Shown one piece after another: positions 7,863 to 16,247 of a stretch of DNA of 64,000 nucleotides. The DNA comes from CALINF01 sp039980455 (GTDB lineage: Bacteria; Pseudomonadota; Gammaproteobacteria; Pseudomonadales; Halieaceae). The position numbers and the translations under genes are program-made. The stretch lies in the NCBI GenBank assembly GCA_039980455.1, contig JBDXCG010000003.1, forward strand, positions 1,550,001 through 1,614,000. Direction: 5' to 3'. The notes under the pieces were generated by a model that did no database searches, was not told where the DNA came from, and saw nothing but the letters and a program-made list of their open reading frames with translations. Every line of letters begins with the position of its first letter. The stretch's first letter is position 1.

Positions 7863-9332
7863 ATGGACTCCACGCCCCGAATGAGCTCTACAATCGACAT
7901 ACCAACGCCCGCCTCCTGGACCGATATCGTCATACGGGCCGTTGTCGAACTGCAGGAACAGTTCGACATCCAGAAAGCTTCTCTTAGCGAAGGCGAACGT
8001 GACGACTTTTCTCACCTGTTCGATGGTGCGCAGCGCTTACAGGCGCTGATAGCACAGCCCGAGAACGAAGATACCAATCACGACTTGATGAACGTGCTCT
8101 CTGCTATTCGTGGCTATGCCGAAATGCTGCGCGAGGACATTGGTGAATCGCATCCCGAACTAAATGATGTACTGGCGAGGCTGCTCAGCACCGTGCATAC
8201 CGTTCACGCAGACGAAACCGAGGTCCAAAGCAGTGCGGAGGTCAAGGTTATTGCCTCGGAGCCCGGATTTATTCTGGCGGTAGATGACTTACAGGAAAAT
8301 CGGGAACTGGTTGCCCGCTATCTCTCTCGGAGTGGCCATTTTGTAGTAACCGCAGCAAGCGGCGAAGAAGCATTGGTGACGCTAGACAACTCGGATGTTG
8401 ACGTCGTCCTTTTAGATCTCATGATGCCGGGAATGGATGGGCGAGAAGTTCTGCGCAGGATCAAGGAACATCCCGAATGGCGCGCGACGCCCGTGATCGT
8501 TATTTCTGGCCGTCAGGATATGGACGGCATCATTGACTGTATTGAAGCTGGCGCAGACGATTATCTATTCAAACCGTTTAATCCCGTATTACTGCAAGCG
8601 CGAATCAAAGCGGGCATCGAACGCAAGCGCTGGCATGATCGCGAACAGCAATTTCGTCAACAATTGGAACGAAATGAAAAGTTCATCCGCGCAACCTTCG
8701 GTCGATACCTCTCCGACGAAATCGTTACGGACATTCTGGAGCGTCCAGAGGGGCTGGAGTTAGGTGGTGATCTGAGGGAGGTCACCATAATGATGTCGGA
8801 TATACGAGGCTTTTCCACGCTCAGTGAAAAGCTAGCCCCGGCGCAGGTAGTCAAAATGCTCAATCGCTACCTGGGGGTCATGACAGACATCATCATGGAA
8901 CATAATGGAACCATCGATGAGTTTATCGGCGATGCCATTCTCTCAGTATTTGGCGCACCTCAATCGCGCGACGATGATGTGGATCGCGCCGTCAAATGTG
9001 CCCTGGCAATGCAAGACGCCATGGCAGCCATCAATCGAGACAACGAAGCCGAAGGGCTGCCGGTGGTACAAACTGGCATCGGCTTGAATACGGGCAAGGT
9101 GATCGCGGGCAATATCGGCTCAGAAAGGCGCAGCAAATATGGCTTCGTGGGTCACGAGGTGAACCTGACATCGCGCATAGAAGATTTGAGCTTGGGCGGA
9201 GAAATCCTGATCTCCCAAAGCACGCTGGACAAACTGCAGTCAGATTACGTGGTAGGTGACTCCCGCCAACTGCAGGTCAAAGGAATCAAGAAAAAGGTCA
9301 TCGTGCACCAGATACTGGGGATTAAACGATGA
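7863..9332 (+). CDS. Response regulator with class III nucleotide cyclase output
   Basis: Three parts are visible in 489 residues. Residues 71-91 (NHDLMNVLSAIRGYAEMLRE) resemble the H-box helix of histidine kinases, with His73 in the phospho-acceptor position, but no ATPase domain follows. Residues 137-255 are a receiver domain with acidic pair Asp141/Asp142, phospho-acceptor Asp185 in LLDLMMPGMDG and Lys237. Residues 300-485 are a class III cyclase: IMMSDIRGFSTLSE with Asp313, IDEFIGDAILSVFGAP with Asp357, and NTGKVIAGNIGSERRSKYG followed by GHEVNLTSRIE with the transition-state Asn and Arg. The usual adenine-selecting Lys is Glu here, so cAMP is likely but not certain. It overlaps the next gene by 4 bases. 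Confidence 0.9.
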   Translation: MDSTPRMSSTIDIPTPASWTDIVIRAVVELQEQFDIQKASLSEGERDDFSHLFDGAQRLQALIAQPENEDTNHDLMNVLSAIRGYAEMLREDIGESHPELNDVLARLLSTVHTVHADETEVQSSAEVKVIASEPGFILAVDDLQENRELVARYLSRSGHFVVTAASGEEALVTLDNSDVDVVLLDLMMPGMDGREVLRRIKEHPEWRATPVIVISGRQDMDGIIDCIEAGADDYLFKPFNPVLLQARIKAGIERKRWHDREQQFRQQLERNEKFIRATFGRYLSDEIVTDILERPEGLELGGDLREVTIMMSDIRGFSTLSEKLAPAQVVKMLNRYLGVMTDIIMEHNGTIDEFIGDAILSVFGAPQSRDDDVDRAVKCALAMQDAMAAINRDNEAEGLPVVQTGIGLNTGKVIAGNIGSERRSKYGFVGHEVNLTSRIEDLSLGGEILISQSTLDKLQSDYVVGDSRQLQVKGIKKKVIVHQILGIKR

Positions 9333-9703
9333 AGCTAGACAAACCACTGTTGCTGGTCGAAGACAATGAGCTCAACCGGGACATGCTGATCCGTAGACTC
9401 AAACGTGCGGGCCTCGAAGTCATTCCTGCTGAGAATGGCCAGCAAGCGTTAGAGTTGATGGTCGAGCACGAGCCTCCTGTCGTTCTGATGGATATGAATT
9501 TGCCCGTTATGGACGGCTGGACAGCCTGCAAACATGCCCGCAAAGACGACCGCATCAAACACATTCCCATTATTGCACTCACAGCCCACGCTATGGAGGC
9601 TGACCGGCTCAATGCGCTGGAGGCGGGGTGTGATGACTACGCGACCAAGCCAATCGACTTTCCTGGCCTACTTATCAAAATCGGAAAACTGACCCGTTCA
9701 TGA
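9329..9703 (+). CDS. Stand-alone receiver (CheY-like) protein
   Basis: The 124 residues contain only a receiver domain. LLLVEDNELNRDML has the acidic pair, VVLMDMNLPVMDGW the phospho-acceptor Asp near residue 54, ALTAHAMEAD the conserved Thr, and DDYATKPID the Lys. There is no output domain, so it probably passes phosphate between partners or acts by protein contact. The ATG overlaps the cyclase stop and its own stop overlaps the kinase start by 4 bases, so the three genes look translationally coupled and should act in one phospho-signalling unit. Confidence 0.93.
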   Translation: MKLDKPLLLVEDNELNRDMLIRRLKRAGLEVIPAENGQQALELMVEHEPPVVLMDMNLPVMDGWTACKHARKDDRIKHIPIIALTAHAMEADRLNALEAGCDDYATKPIDFPGLLIKIGKLTRS

Positions 9704-11229
9704 GCCTCAGACGCAGACTCACACTTTCGCTATTCACCATCCTTATTCTGTTCGCCATCAACGTAGGCACCCACTTCTGGGGGAGCTACGCGCGAAACGA
9801 AAGCATGGTGGCCTATCGCAACTCTGTTACCGCTGCACAACTATCAGCGGAAGTGGAGCAGTTGCTGAATGACCAACGACAACAAACACAGGTGCTGGCG
9901 ACACTCAGAACGACCACTGATGATCAGTTGGAGCCAGACGAGTTGAGTCAGGCCGGCACGCAAATCAACACTATCCGCAGCAAGGTGGGCCAACTGGGCG
10001 CTCTCAGCCATGACGTCACTCAACTACACTACGACCGATTGTCCGAAAGCAGCACCAAGCTACTGGATGATTGGTACACCTTCTATGAGAACTACAATGA
10101 CCCCGATTTCAATGCAGACATGGAAGACCCATTGCCCTATCTCGAGGCCAGTCAGAGACTGAAAGAGCTGGAGCAACGTCAGGCATTCATCGCGGTACAG
10201 CGGGCGAGCATCATCGACCGAACAATCGCACTTACCGATCGCATCACCGTGATCGGCTTCATCACCTCGATATTTCTTACCGCGATTTTGGGGTTCTTCC
10301 TTGTGCGCTACACCAACACGTCTTTGAAGCGCCTCAAGACGGGTACTGAACGTTTCGGTAGTGGCGACCTCAACTATCGCATCGACAACATTGACGATGA
10401 CGGCGAACTGGGTGACCTGGCCGATGCGTTCAACACGATGTCAGACAAATTGCGCAATGCGATATACGATGTGAGTAGCGCCAAGGACGACGCCGATGAG
10501 GCCAATGCAGCAAAAAGCATCTTCCTGGCGAACGTAAGCCATGAGTTGCGCACGCCCCTTAACGCCATTATTGGCTACAGCGAAATGCTGCACGATGAAC
10601 TCGATGATGACAGCAAGATCGATCGTCCACAGTTTCAAACTGACCTCGACAAGATCATCACGTCTGGGCGTCAACTGCTATCGCTCATCAATGACATTCT
10701 CGACCTGTCCAAAATTGAAACGGGCAAGATGTCACTGCATTGCGAAACGTTCAATCCGGGTGAGCTTCTCACCCAGGTGTGTGACTCGATTACGCCCCTG
10801 CTTCGCGAGCGTAACAACGTATTGCAGCTACCCGATCTCAGCGCTCTTCCAACGATGTATAACGACCAGGCAAAATTTCGCCAGATTTTTGTGAATTTGC
10901 TTAGTAACGCAGTTAAATTTACCGAAAACGGATACATCAGCGTAACTGCCGAACCCGTTAAAGATCGCGAAGGATGGTGCCAATTTTCTGTGCAGGATAC
11001 TGGGATTGGCATGGACGCGGAGCAACAGCATCGTGTATTTGATGCCTTCGTGCAGGCCGACAGCTCCACCAGCGCCAACTATGGTGGTACAGGATTGGGG
11101 CTGGCAATTTGCCGAGAGTACAGCGCGTTGATGGGTGGTCTCATTGAGGTTGAAAGCGAGCCAGGAAAAGGGTCGACCTTTACAATCGTGCTACCTACTG
11201 ACCCAGAGTTAGCTCACGCAGCCTCTTGA
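9700..11229 (+). CDS. Membrane sensor histidine kinase with HAMP domain
   Basis: The 509-residue protein has a membrane segment at about 9-24, a periplasmic sensor of about 155 residues rich in helix-forming residues (four-helix-bundle type), and a second membrane segment at 184-203. A HAMP linker (about 204-257) and a short coiled coil follow. The DHp domain has SHELRTPLNAIIGYSEML with His281. The catalytic ATPase shows NLLSNAVKFTENG (N-box), VQDTGIGM (G1) and YGGTGLGLAI (G2). There is no attached receiver, so the neighbouring stand-alone receiver and the receiver-cyclase are the likely targets. The 3' end overlaps the convergent lipoprotein gene by 35 bases. Confidence 0.95.
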   Translation: MSLRRRLTLSLFTILILFAINVGTHFWGSYARNESMVAYRNSVTAAQLSAEVEQLLNDQRQQTQVLATLRTTTDDQLEPDELSQAGTQINTIRSKVGQLGALSHDVTQLHYDRLSESSTKLLDDWYTFYENYNDPDFNADMEDPLPYLEASQRLKELEQRQAFIAVQRASIIDRTIALTDRITVIGFITSIFLTAILGFFLVRYTNTSLKRLKTGTERFGSGDLNYRIDNIDDDGELGDLADAFNTMSDKLRNAIYDVSSAKDDADEANAAKSIFLANVSHELRTPLNAIIGYSEMLHDELDDDSKIDRPQFQTDLDKIITSGRQLLSLINDILDLSKIETGKMSLHCETFNPGELLTQVCDSITPLLRERNNVLQLPDLSALPTMYNDQAKFRQIFVNLLSNAVKFTENGYISVTAEPVKDREGWCQFSVQDTGIGMDAEQQHRVFDAFVQADSSTSANYGGTGLGLAICREYSALMGGLIEVESEPGKGSTFTIVLPTDPELAHAAS

Positions 11230-11770
11230 GCGCTTCCTCGCGCTTCGCGAGTTCCTCTTTCTGAACCGCATTGGCGGCTTCCAAATCGTCTACGCGGTCT
11301 TCAAGCGCCATAAACGCCTCCATCGACTCGCTCATCACCAGTACCTGATGGTGCGCCACGGGAAAGTCGGCTCTCTGCTGCCGCAGCTGTGAATAGCTCT
11401 TACGAGCCGCCTCAGGATCATAGAAGGGGCTGTTGGGCAGGTAACTTACATAAGCAATTGCCACCTCGGATTCCCACTGCGCGCTGTCAGATTTTTCCAG
11501 ACGCTGATAACTCTGAAAATATTGAACGGCTTCTATGTAGTCACTGGTGGAAACGGATTCAAAGCCTTTCTCGAGAAAGGTGTAATCCTTATCCGACACT
11601 TGGTCACAGTTGCAATCGGTATTTTCCGGCAAGTTCAACGTGATTTCTGGCACGTCGTTGGGGTCAGCAGCAACCTCTGGCGCGGGGGCTTCTTGCGGCG
11701 CGGCAACGCAGCCCGTAAGCACCACTGCCACGGATACTGTCGCCACCCATCTGCCGATCTGCTGCAACAC
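11195..11770 (-). CDS. Probable outer-membrane lipoprotein with C-terminal coiled coil
   Basis: I place the start at GTG 11770, because GGAG lies 6 bases upstream and this start gives a compact signal peptide ending in the lipobox LTGC; a start 13 codons further upstream is also open. The mature protein of about 170 residues has a Pro/Ala-rich linker after the cysteine, a CNC motif, a helical middle part and a predicted coiled coil at the end (ALEDRVDDLEAANAVQKEEL). This resembles QseG/YfhG-like lipoproteins that sit beside sensor kinases and modulate them. The convergent 35-bp overlap with the histidine kinase gene fits such a link, but the homology is uncertain. Confidence 0.7.
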   Translation of the reverse strand: MLQQIGRWVATVSVAVVLTGCVAAPQEAPAPEVAADPNDVPEITLNLPENTDCNCDQVSDKDYTFLEKGFESVSTSDYIEAVQYFQSYQRLEKSDSAQWESEVAIAYVSYLPNSPFYDPEAARKSYSQLRQQRADFPVAHHQVLVMSESMEAFMALEDRVDDLEAANAVQKEELAKREEALKRLRELTLGQ

Positions 11771-11841
11771 TTCAGACTCCCATCGAGGTAATGGCGGTGA
11801 GTGTAGCACCAGATTGTCGCAGCGGCAGCATTAGAATAGCG

Positions 11842-13338
11842 CTATTGTGATCGCATATGTGGAAACAGCAGCACATCGCGAATGGATGGAGAGTCAGTCA
11901 ACAGCATTACCAGACGGTCGATACCAATACCCTCCCCGGCCGTCGGTGGCATACCGTACTCAAGCGCACGCACGTAATCATGGTCAAAATGCATGGCCTC
12001 TTCATCTCCCGCATCTTTCTCCGTCACCTGCGCCTGAAACCGCTCAGCCTGATCCTCCGCATCATTGAGCTCGGAGAAACCATTAGCCAGCTCCCGGCCT
12101 CCCACGAAAAACTCGAAGCGATCGGTAATAAACGGGTCTTCATCATTGCGACGGGCCAATGGCGAAACCTCTGTAGGGTAAGCCGTAATAAACGTTGGCT
12201 GATCCAGCAGGTGCTCTGCGGTTTTCTCGAAGATTTCCAACTGCACCTTGCCCAGGCCCCAGCTGTCTTTGAGCGCAATGCCCAACTCGGTCGCCAACGC
12301 ACGCGCCTGAACATCATCATTCAATTGAGCGCGTGATACTTCCGGGTTGTGCTTTAGGATCGCATCCAGCACAGTCAGCCGTTCAAACGGCTTGGAAAAG
12401 TCGTACTGCTGCCCCTGATACTCCACAACCGTTGAGCCAAGGACTGAGCCTGTGAGCTTGCGCATCATGTCCTCAGTGAGATCCATGGCGTCTTCGTAAT
12501 CTGCGTAGGCCCAGTAGTACTCCAGCATCGTAAACTCGGGATTGTGGCGGGTAGACAATCCTTCATTGCGAAAGGAGCGATTGATTTCGAACACACGCTC
12601 AAAACCGCCCACCGTCAAACGCTTAAGATAGAGCTCGGGCGCAATCCGCAGATACATTTCCATATCGAGGGAGTTGTGATGCGTCACAAACGGCTTGGCA
12701 GCAGCGCCACCAGGAATCACGTGCATCATGGGCGTCTCTACTTCCATAAAGCCTCGCTCGCTCATGTAGTCGCGAATGAAGCCAAGAATACGTGAGCGGG
12801 TACGAAACACTTCTCGCGAATCAGGATTAACGATCAGATCGACGTAGCGCTGCCGGTAGCGCATCTCCTGATCAGCCAGTCCATGGTACTTGTCTGGGAG
12901 TGGACGTAGCGACTTCGTTAACAGACGCGCACTCTCAATATTGATATACAAGTCACCCTTGCCCGACTTATGCAACGGCCCGCTGGCCGCGACGATATCA
13001 CCGAGGTCCCACGACTTAATATCCTCTAGTGTTTCCTCGTCCAGCGCTTTGCGATTGATATAGAGCTGAATTTCACCCGCATCGTCCTGAATCAGCAAGA
13101 AAGCGCCACGATTACGGATCAGTCGACCAGCCACTGCAAAGTTCTCGCTGGCCGCTTCCAATGATTCCTTGTCTGACTCCCCGTACTTTTCCTGCAGGTC
13201 GCCGGCCATCGCGGTTCGCCTGAAGTCATTGGGGAAAGCATTACGCTTTTCGCGCAGCGCGCTAAGCTTGCCACGGCGCTCTGCAATCAGCTTGTTCTCA
13301 TCCTGATTCTCAGGCGCTGCTGTTTCCTTATCACCCAT
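11842..13338 (-). CDS. lysS: Lysyl-tRNA synthetase, class II
   Basis: LysS charges tRNA-Lys with lysine. The start chosen, MGDKETAAPENQDEN at 13338, gives 498 residues, the normal size, and has GGGA upstream. The frame stays open another 237 bases into prfB, but that part is antisense-like noise. The N-terminal OB fold binds the anticodon (about residues 55-150). Class II motifs are present: motif 1 around FMEVETPMMHVIPGGA, motif 2 in FRNEGLSTRHNPEFTMLEYY, and motif 3 in GIGIDRLVMLLTDSPSIRDV. It follows prfB by 13 bases on the same strand, the arrangement known from Escherichia coli. Confidence 0.97.
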   Translation of the reverse strand: MGDKETAAPENQDENKLIAERRGKLSALREKRNAFPNDFRRTAMAGDLQEKYGESDKESLEAASENFAVAGRLIRNRGAFLLIQDDAGEIQLYINRKALDEETLEDIKSWDLGDIVAASGPLHKSGKGDLYINIESARLLTKSLRPLPDKYHGLADQEMRYRQRYVDLIVNPDSREVFRTRSRILGFIRDYMSERGFMEVETPMMHVIPGGAAAKPFVTHHNSLDMEMYLRIAPELYLKRLTVGGFERVFEINRSFRNEGLSTRHNPEFTMLEYYWAYADYEDAMDLTEDMMRKLTGSVLGSTVVEYQGQQYDFSKPFERLTVLDAILKHNPEVSRAQLNDDVQARALATELGIALKDSWGLGKVQLEIFEKTAEHLLDQPTFITAYPTEVSPLARRNDEDPFITDRFEFFVGGRELANGFSELNDAEDQAERFQAQVTEKDAGDEEAMHFDHDYVRALEYGMPPTAGEGIGIDRLVMLLTDSPSIRDVLLFPHMRSQ

Positions 13339-13351
13339 CTTTCTGTCCCTG

Positions 13352-14450
13352 TTAGAGGCCGCTTTTGAGCGACGCTTCAATAAACTGATCGATATCGCCG
13401 TCGAGCACGGCCTGCGTGTTACTGGTTTCAACACCTGTACGTAGATCCTTGATACGCGATGCATCCAGCACATAGGATCGAATTTGACTACCCCAGCCGA
13501 TATCCGCCTTGCTGTCTTCCATGGCCTGCTTCTCGGTATTACGCTTGAGTATTTCCATCTCGTACAGCTTTGCACGCAGAAGCTTCATCGCATTGTCCCG
13601 GTTTTGGTGCTGCGATCGCTCGGTCTGACATTGCACCACAATACCTGACGGGTTATGCGTTAGCCGCACCGCCGAATCAGTCTTGTTTACGTGCTGACCG
13701 CCCGCACCACTTGCACGATAGGTATCGACTCGAAGGTCTGCTGGATTAATGTCGATTTCAATATCATCATCGATTTCAGGCGCAACAAACACTGACGCAA
13801 AAGACGTGTGACGTCTGCTACCGGAATCGAAAGGGGATTTGCGCACTAATCGATGAACGCCGGTTTCGGTGCGCAGCCAACCGAAAGCGTACTCGCCCTG
13901 AAACTGTATTGTGGCGCTCTTAATACCTGCGACATCTCCGCCTGATACTTCAATGAGGTCTGTCTTGAAGCCTTTTGCTTCTCCCCAGCGCAAATACATC
14001 CTCAGCATCATCTCAGCCCAGTCCTGAGCCTCAGTACCGCCCGAGCCAGCTTGGATATCCAGGAAGGCATTGTTCGCATCCATTTCACCATCAAACATTC
14101 GGCGAAACTCTAACTGCTCCAGGCTACGCACAAGGGCGTCTATCTCGCCTGTCAGTTCGTCAACCGTAGCCTGGTCGTCTTCTGCAGCGGCCATTTCCAG
14201 CAAATCGCTGCTATCGGATGCGCCAGCCTCAAGCTTTTCAATGGTGTGTACGATAGTTTCGAGAGCGGCGCGCTCCCGCCCCAGCTCCTGAGCTCGCGCC
14301 TGATCTTCCCAGACACTTGGCTCGGCGAGTTCGAGCTCTACCTCCGCTAGACGTTCCTTCCGATTAGCGAAGTCAAAGATACCCCCTGAGCACGTCGGTA
14401 CGCGCCTCAATATCTTTTAGCAACTGAACAAGCGGATTAATCTCGAGCAT
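13352..14450 (-). CDS. prfB: Peptide chain release factor 2 (programmed +1 frameshift)
   Basis: RF2 ends translation at UGA and UAA codons. The gene starts at ATG 14450, reads 25 codons (MLEINPLVQLLKDIEARTDV, then LRGYL), meets an in-frame TGA at 14375-14373, and continues in the +1 frame to 13352. The joined product is 365 residues, the length of the E. coli protein. The codon-recognition tripeptide (SPF in KSPFDSGS) and the GGQ catalytic loop (SGAGGQHVNKTDSAVRL) are present. lysS follows after 13 bases and recJ precedes it by 50 bases. A conceptual translation that ignores the shift would miss the first 25 residues. Confidence 0.97.
14372..14387 (-). promoter_or_regulatory. RF2 programmed frameshift site
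   Basis: On the minus strand the sequence AGGGGGTATCTTTGAC holds every known element of the prfB autoregulatory site: an internal Shine-Dalgarno-like AGGGGG three bases before the slippery CTT codon, then TGA followed by C. TGA is codon 26, as in E. coli. When RF2 is scarce the ribosome pauses at UGA and slips from CUU to UUU, so that full-length RF2 is made. Confidence 0.96.
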
Positions 14451-14500
14451 TGGGGTAAAGATCCTTGGCAAAGCCGCGCATTCTAGCGCAGCAACGGCAT

Positions 14501-16237
14501 TCATGGAATCGCCAGGTGCTCAATCATCAACTGAACGGTTTGATTGCCTCGGTATTCGTTGACGTCCAGCTTATATGCTAGGTCGAGCTGGGTTACCTGC
14601 GGGTTGGGCCAGATATCAGGATCAATATTGAAGGCAATCGCGTCGATCCAGACATCGCTACCGGGCACGCCTACCACCAACTTAAGGTGTCGCTCGCCAA
14701 CCAGTCGCTGCTGCGCAACGTCGAAGCGTCCGTCAAAAACCGGCTCGGGGAAATGTTGTCCCCAGGGGCCGGCAAAGCGCAGCGCTGCAGCCAGCTCAAG
14801 CGAAAAGTTGTCTTTCGCTAGCTCGCCGTCGGACTCTACGACAGCCTGCAAATCCAGGTCGCGGGCATGTCGACTCACCTCCTCCTGAAAAGCATGAGAA
14901 AAAAGCTCATAGGATTCTCGATCCAAGCTGAGGCCAGCGGCCATCGCGTGTCCGCCAAACTTGTCAATCAGCCCCGGGTGGCGTGTAGCAACGGCATCGA
15001 GAATGTCGCGAATGTGGATGCCGGGAATAGATCGAGCAGACCCTTTGATCTGTAACCCAGACTCGTCAGCATTGGCAAATGCGATAGTTGGCCGGTGAGT
15101 TCTGTCTTTAATGCGCGACGCGAGAATACCAATCACGCCCTGATGCCAGCCCGGCTGATAGAGCGTGTATGCGTCTGGAGACGTATCTTCATCAAGCGGC
15201 AAGTCATCGAGCACCTTCAACGCCTCGTTCTGCATATCCTGCTCTATTGCGCGGCGATCTAGATTCAGTTGATGCAACTGCTGAGCGATCAAACGCGCAC
15301 TACTCATATCCTCGGCCAGCAAACACTCAATTCCCACTGACATATCATCCAATCTACCGGCTGCGTTGAGTCTGGGTCCTACCGCGAACCCTAGATCGGA
15401 AGCCACAATCCGCTGAGGTTGGCGGCCCGCCACTTCCAGCAACGCCTGTATGCCAGGACGCGCGGCGCCAGAGCGAATGCGCTGCAAGCCTCCTTCCACC
15501 AAAATACGGTTATTTCTATCGAGTGGTACAACGTCGGCGACCGTACCTAGTGCAACAAGATCCAAATAGCTGGCCAGGTTGGGCTCGGGGATATCCTGAT
15601 GAGCGAACCAGTGCTGTTCGCGCAGCAACGCGCGCAGGGCCAACATCACGTAGAAAATCACACCCACACCCGCGAGCGCTTTGCTGGCAAAAGTACAATC
15701 TGGCTGATTAGGATTTACGATCACCTGTGCATCGGGCAGCTGCCTGCCTGCCAGATGATGGTCTGTCACCAGTGTCGCTATGCCTGCCGCAGTCGCTGCT
15801 GCCACGCCCTCAATACTGGAAATGCCATTGTCCACCGTGATGATCACGTCGGGGTTGCGTTCGCAGGCAAGCGCCACAATCTCAGGTGTTAGTCCGTAGC
15901 CATACTCGAACCGATTAGGCACAAGATAATCCACGTGTGCGGCGCCCATGGACTTCAACGCGCCTACTGCAACCGCTGTGCTGGTCGCGCCGTCTGCATC
16001 AAAGTCACCGACAATCAATAGCCGTTGCTGTGTCTGCAGCGCGTGCGCAAGCAGCTGAGCTGCCTCCTGAGCCTGGCTCAACGTGGCAGGTGGCAGTAGG
16101 TGCTTCAGTCCAAGATCAAGATCGCCAGGATCGGCAACGCCACGACTGGCGTAAACTCGCGCCAGCAACGGGTGTAGGGATGTCGACTCCAAGGCGCGAC
16201 TATCGCCATTGGCACGCCGCCTGATTACCCGCTGCAT
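14501..16237 (-). CDS. recJ: Single-stranded-DNA-specific 5'-3' exonuclease
   Basis: RecJ degrades single-stranded DNA 5' to 3' in RecF-pathway recombination and mismatch repair. The 578 residues match the family. The DHH phosphoesterase core shows VGDFDADGATSTAVAVGAL (motif I) near residue 77, TVDNGISSIEG (motif II) near 135, VTDHHLAG (the DHH motif) near 157 and a conserved NPNQPDC. The DHHA1 part has GGHAMAAGLSL near residue 412. An OB-like C-terminal domain follows. It lies between thrC and prfB on the same strand, with a gap of 10 bases after thrC. Confidence 0.96.
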   Translation of the reverse strand: MQRVIRRRANGDSRALESTSLHPLLARVYASRGVADPGDLDLGLKHLLPPATLSQAQEAAQLLAHALQTQQRLLIVGDFDADGATSTAVAVGALKSMGAAHVDYLVPNRFEYGYGLTPEIVALACERNPDVIITVDNGISSIEGVAAATAAGIATLVTDHHLAGRQLPDAQVIVNPNQPDCTFASKALAGVGVIFYVMLALRALLREQHWFAHQDIPEPNLASYLDLVALGTVADVVPLDRNNRILVEGGLQRIRSGAARPGIQALLEVAGRQPQRIVASDLGFAVGPRLNAAGRLDDMSVGIECLLAEDMSSARLIAQQLHQLNLDRRAIEQDMQNEALKVLDDLPLDEDTSPDAYTLYQPGWHQGVIGILASRIKDRTHRPTIAFANADESGLQIKGSARSIPGIHIRDILDAVATRHPGLIDKFGGHAMAAGLSLDRESYELFSHAFQEEVSRHARDLDLQAVVESDGELAKDNFSLELAAALRFAGPWGQHFPEPVFDGRFDVAQQRLVGERHLKLVVGVPGSDVWIDAIAFNIDPDIWPNPQVTQLDLAYKLDVNEYRGNQTVQLMIEHLAIP

Positions 16238-16247
16238 AGGCGCGGCC

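Noticed and set aside
13339..13575. N-terminal extension of lysS by 79 codons
   Set aside because: The extension runs inside prfB in another frame, has no family similarity, and the start at 13338 gives the usual LysS length with a ribosome site.
13352..14410. prfB as a single uninterrupted frame of 352 codons
   Set aside because: The real start is at 14450 in another frame, with the classical frameshift site; the first 12 codons of the plain frame are an artefact.
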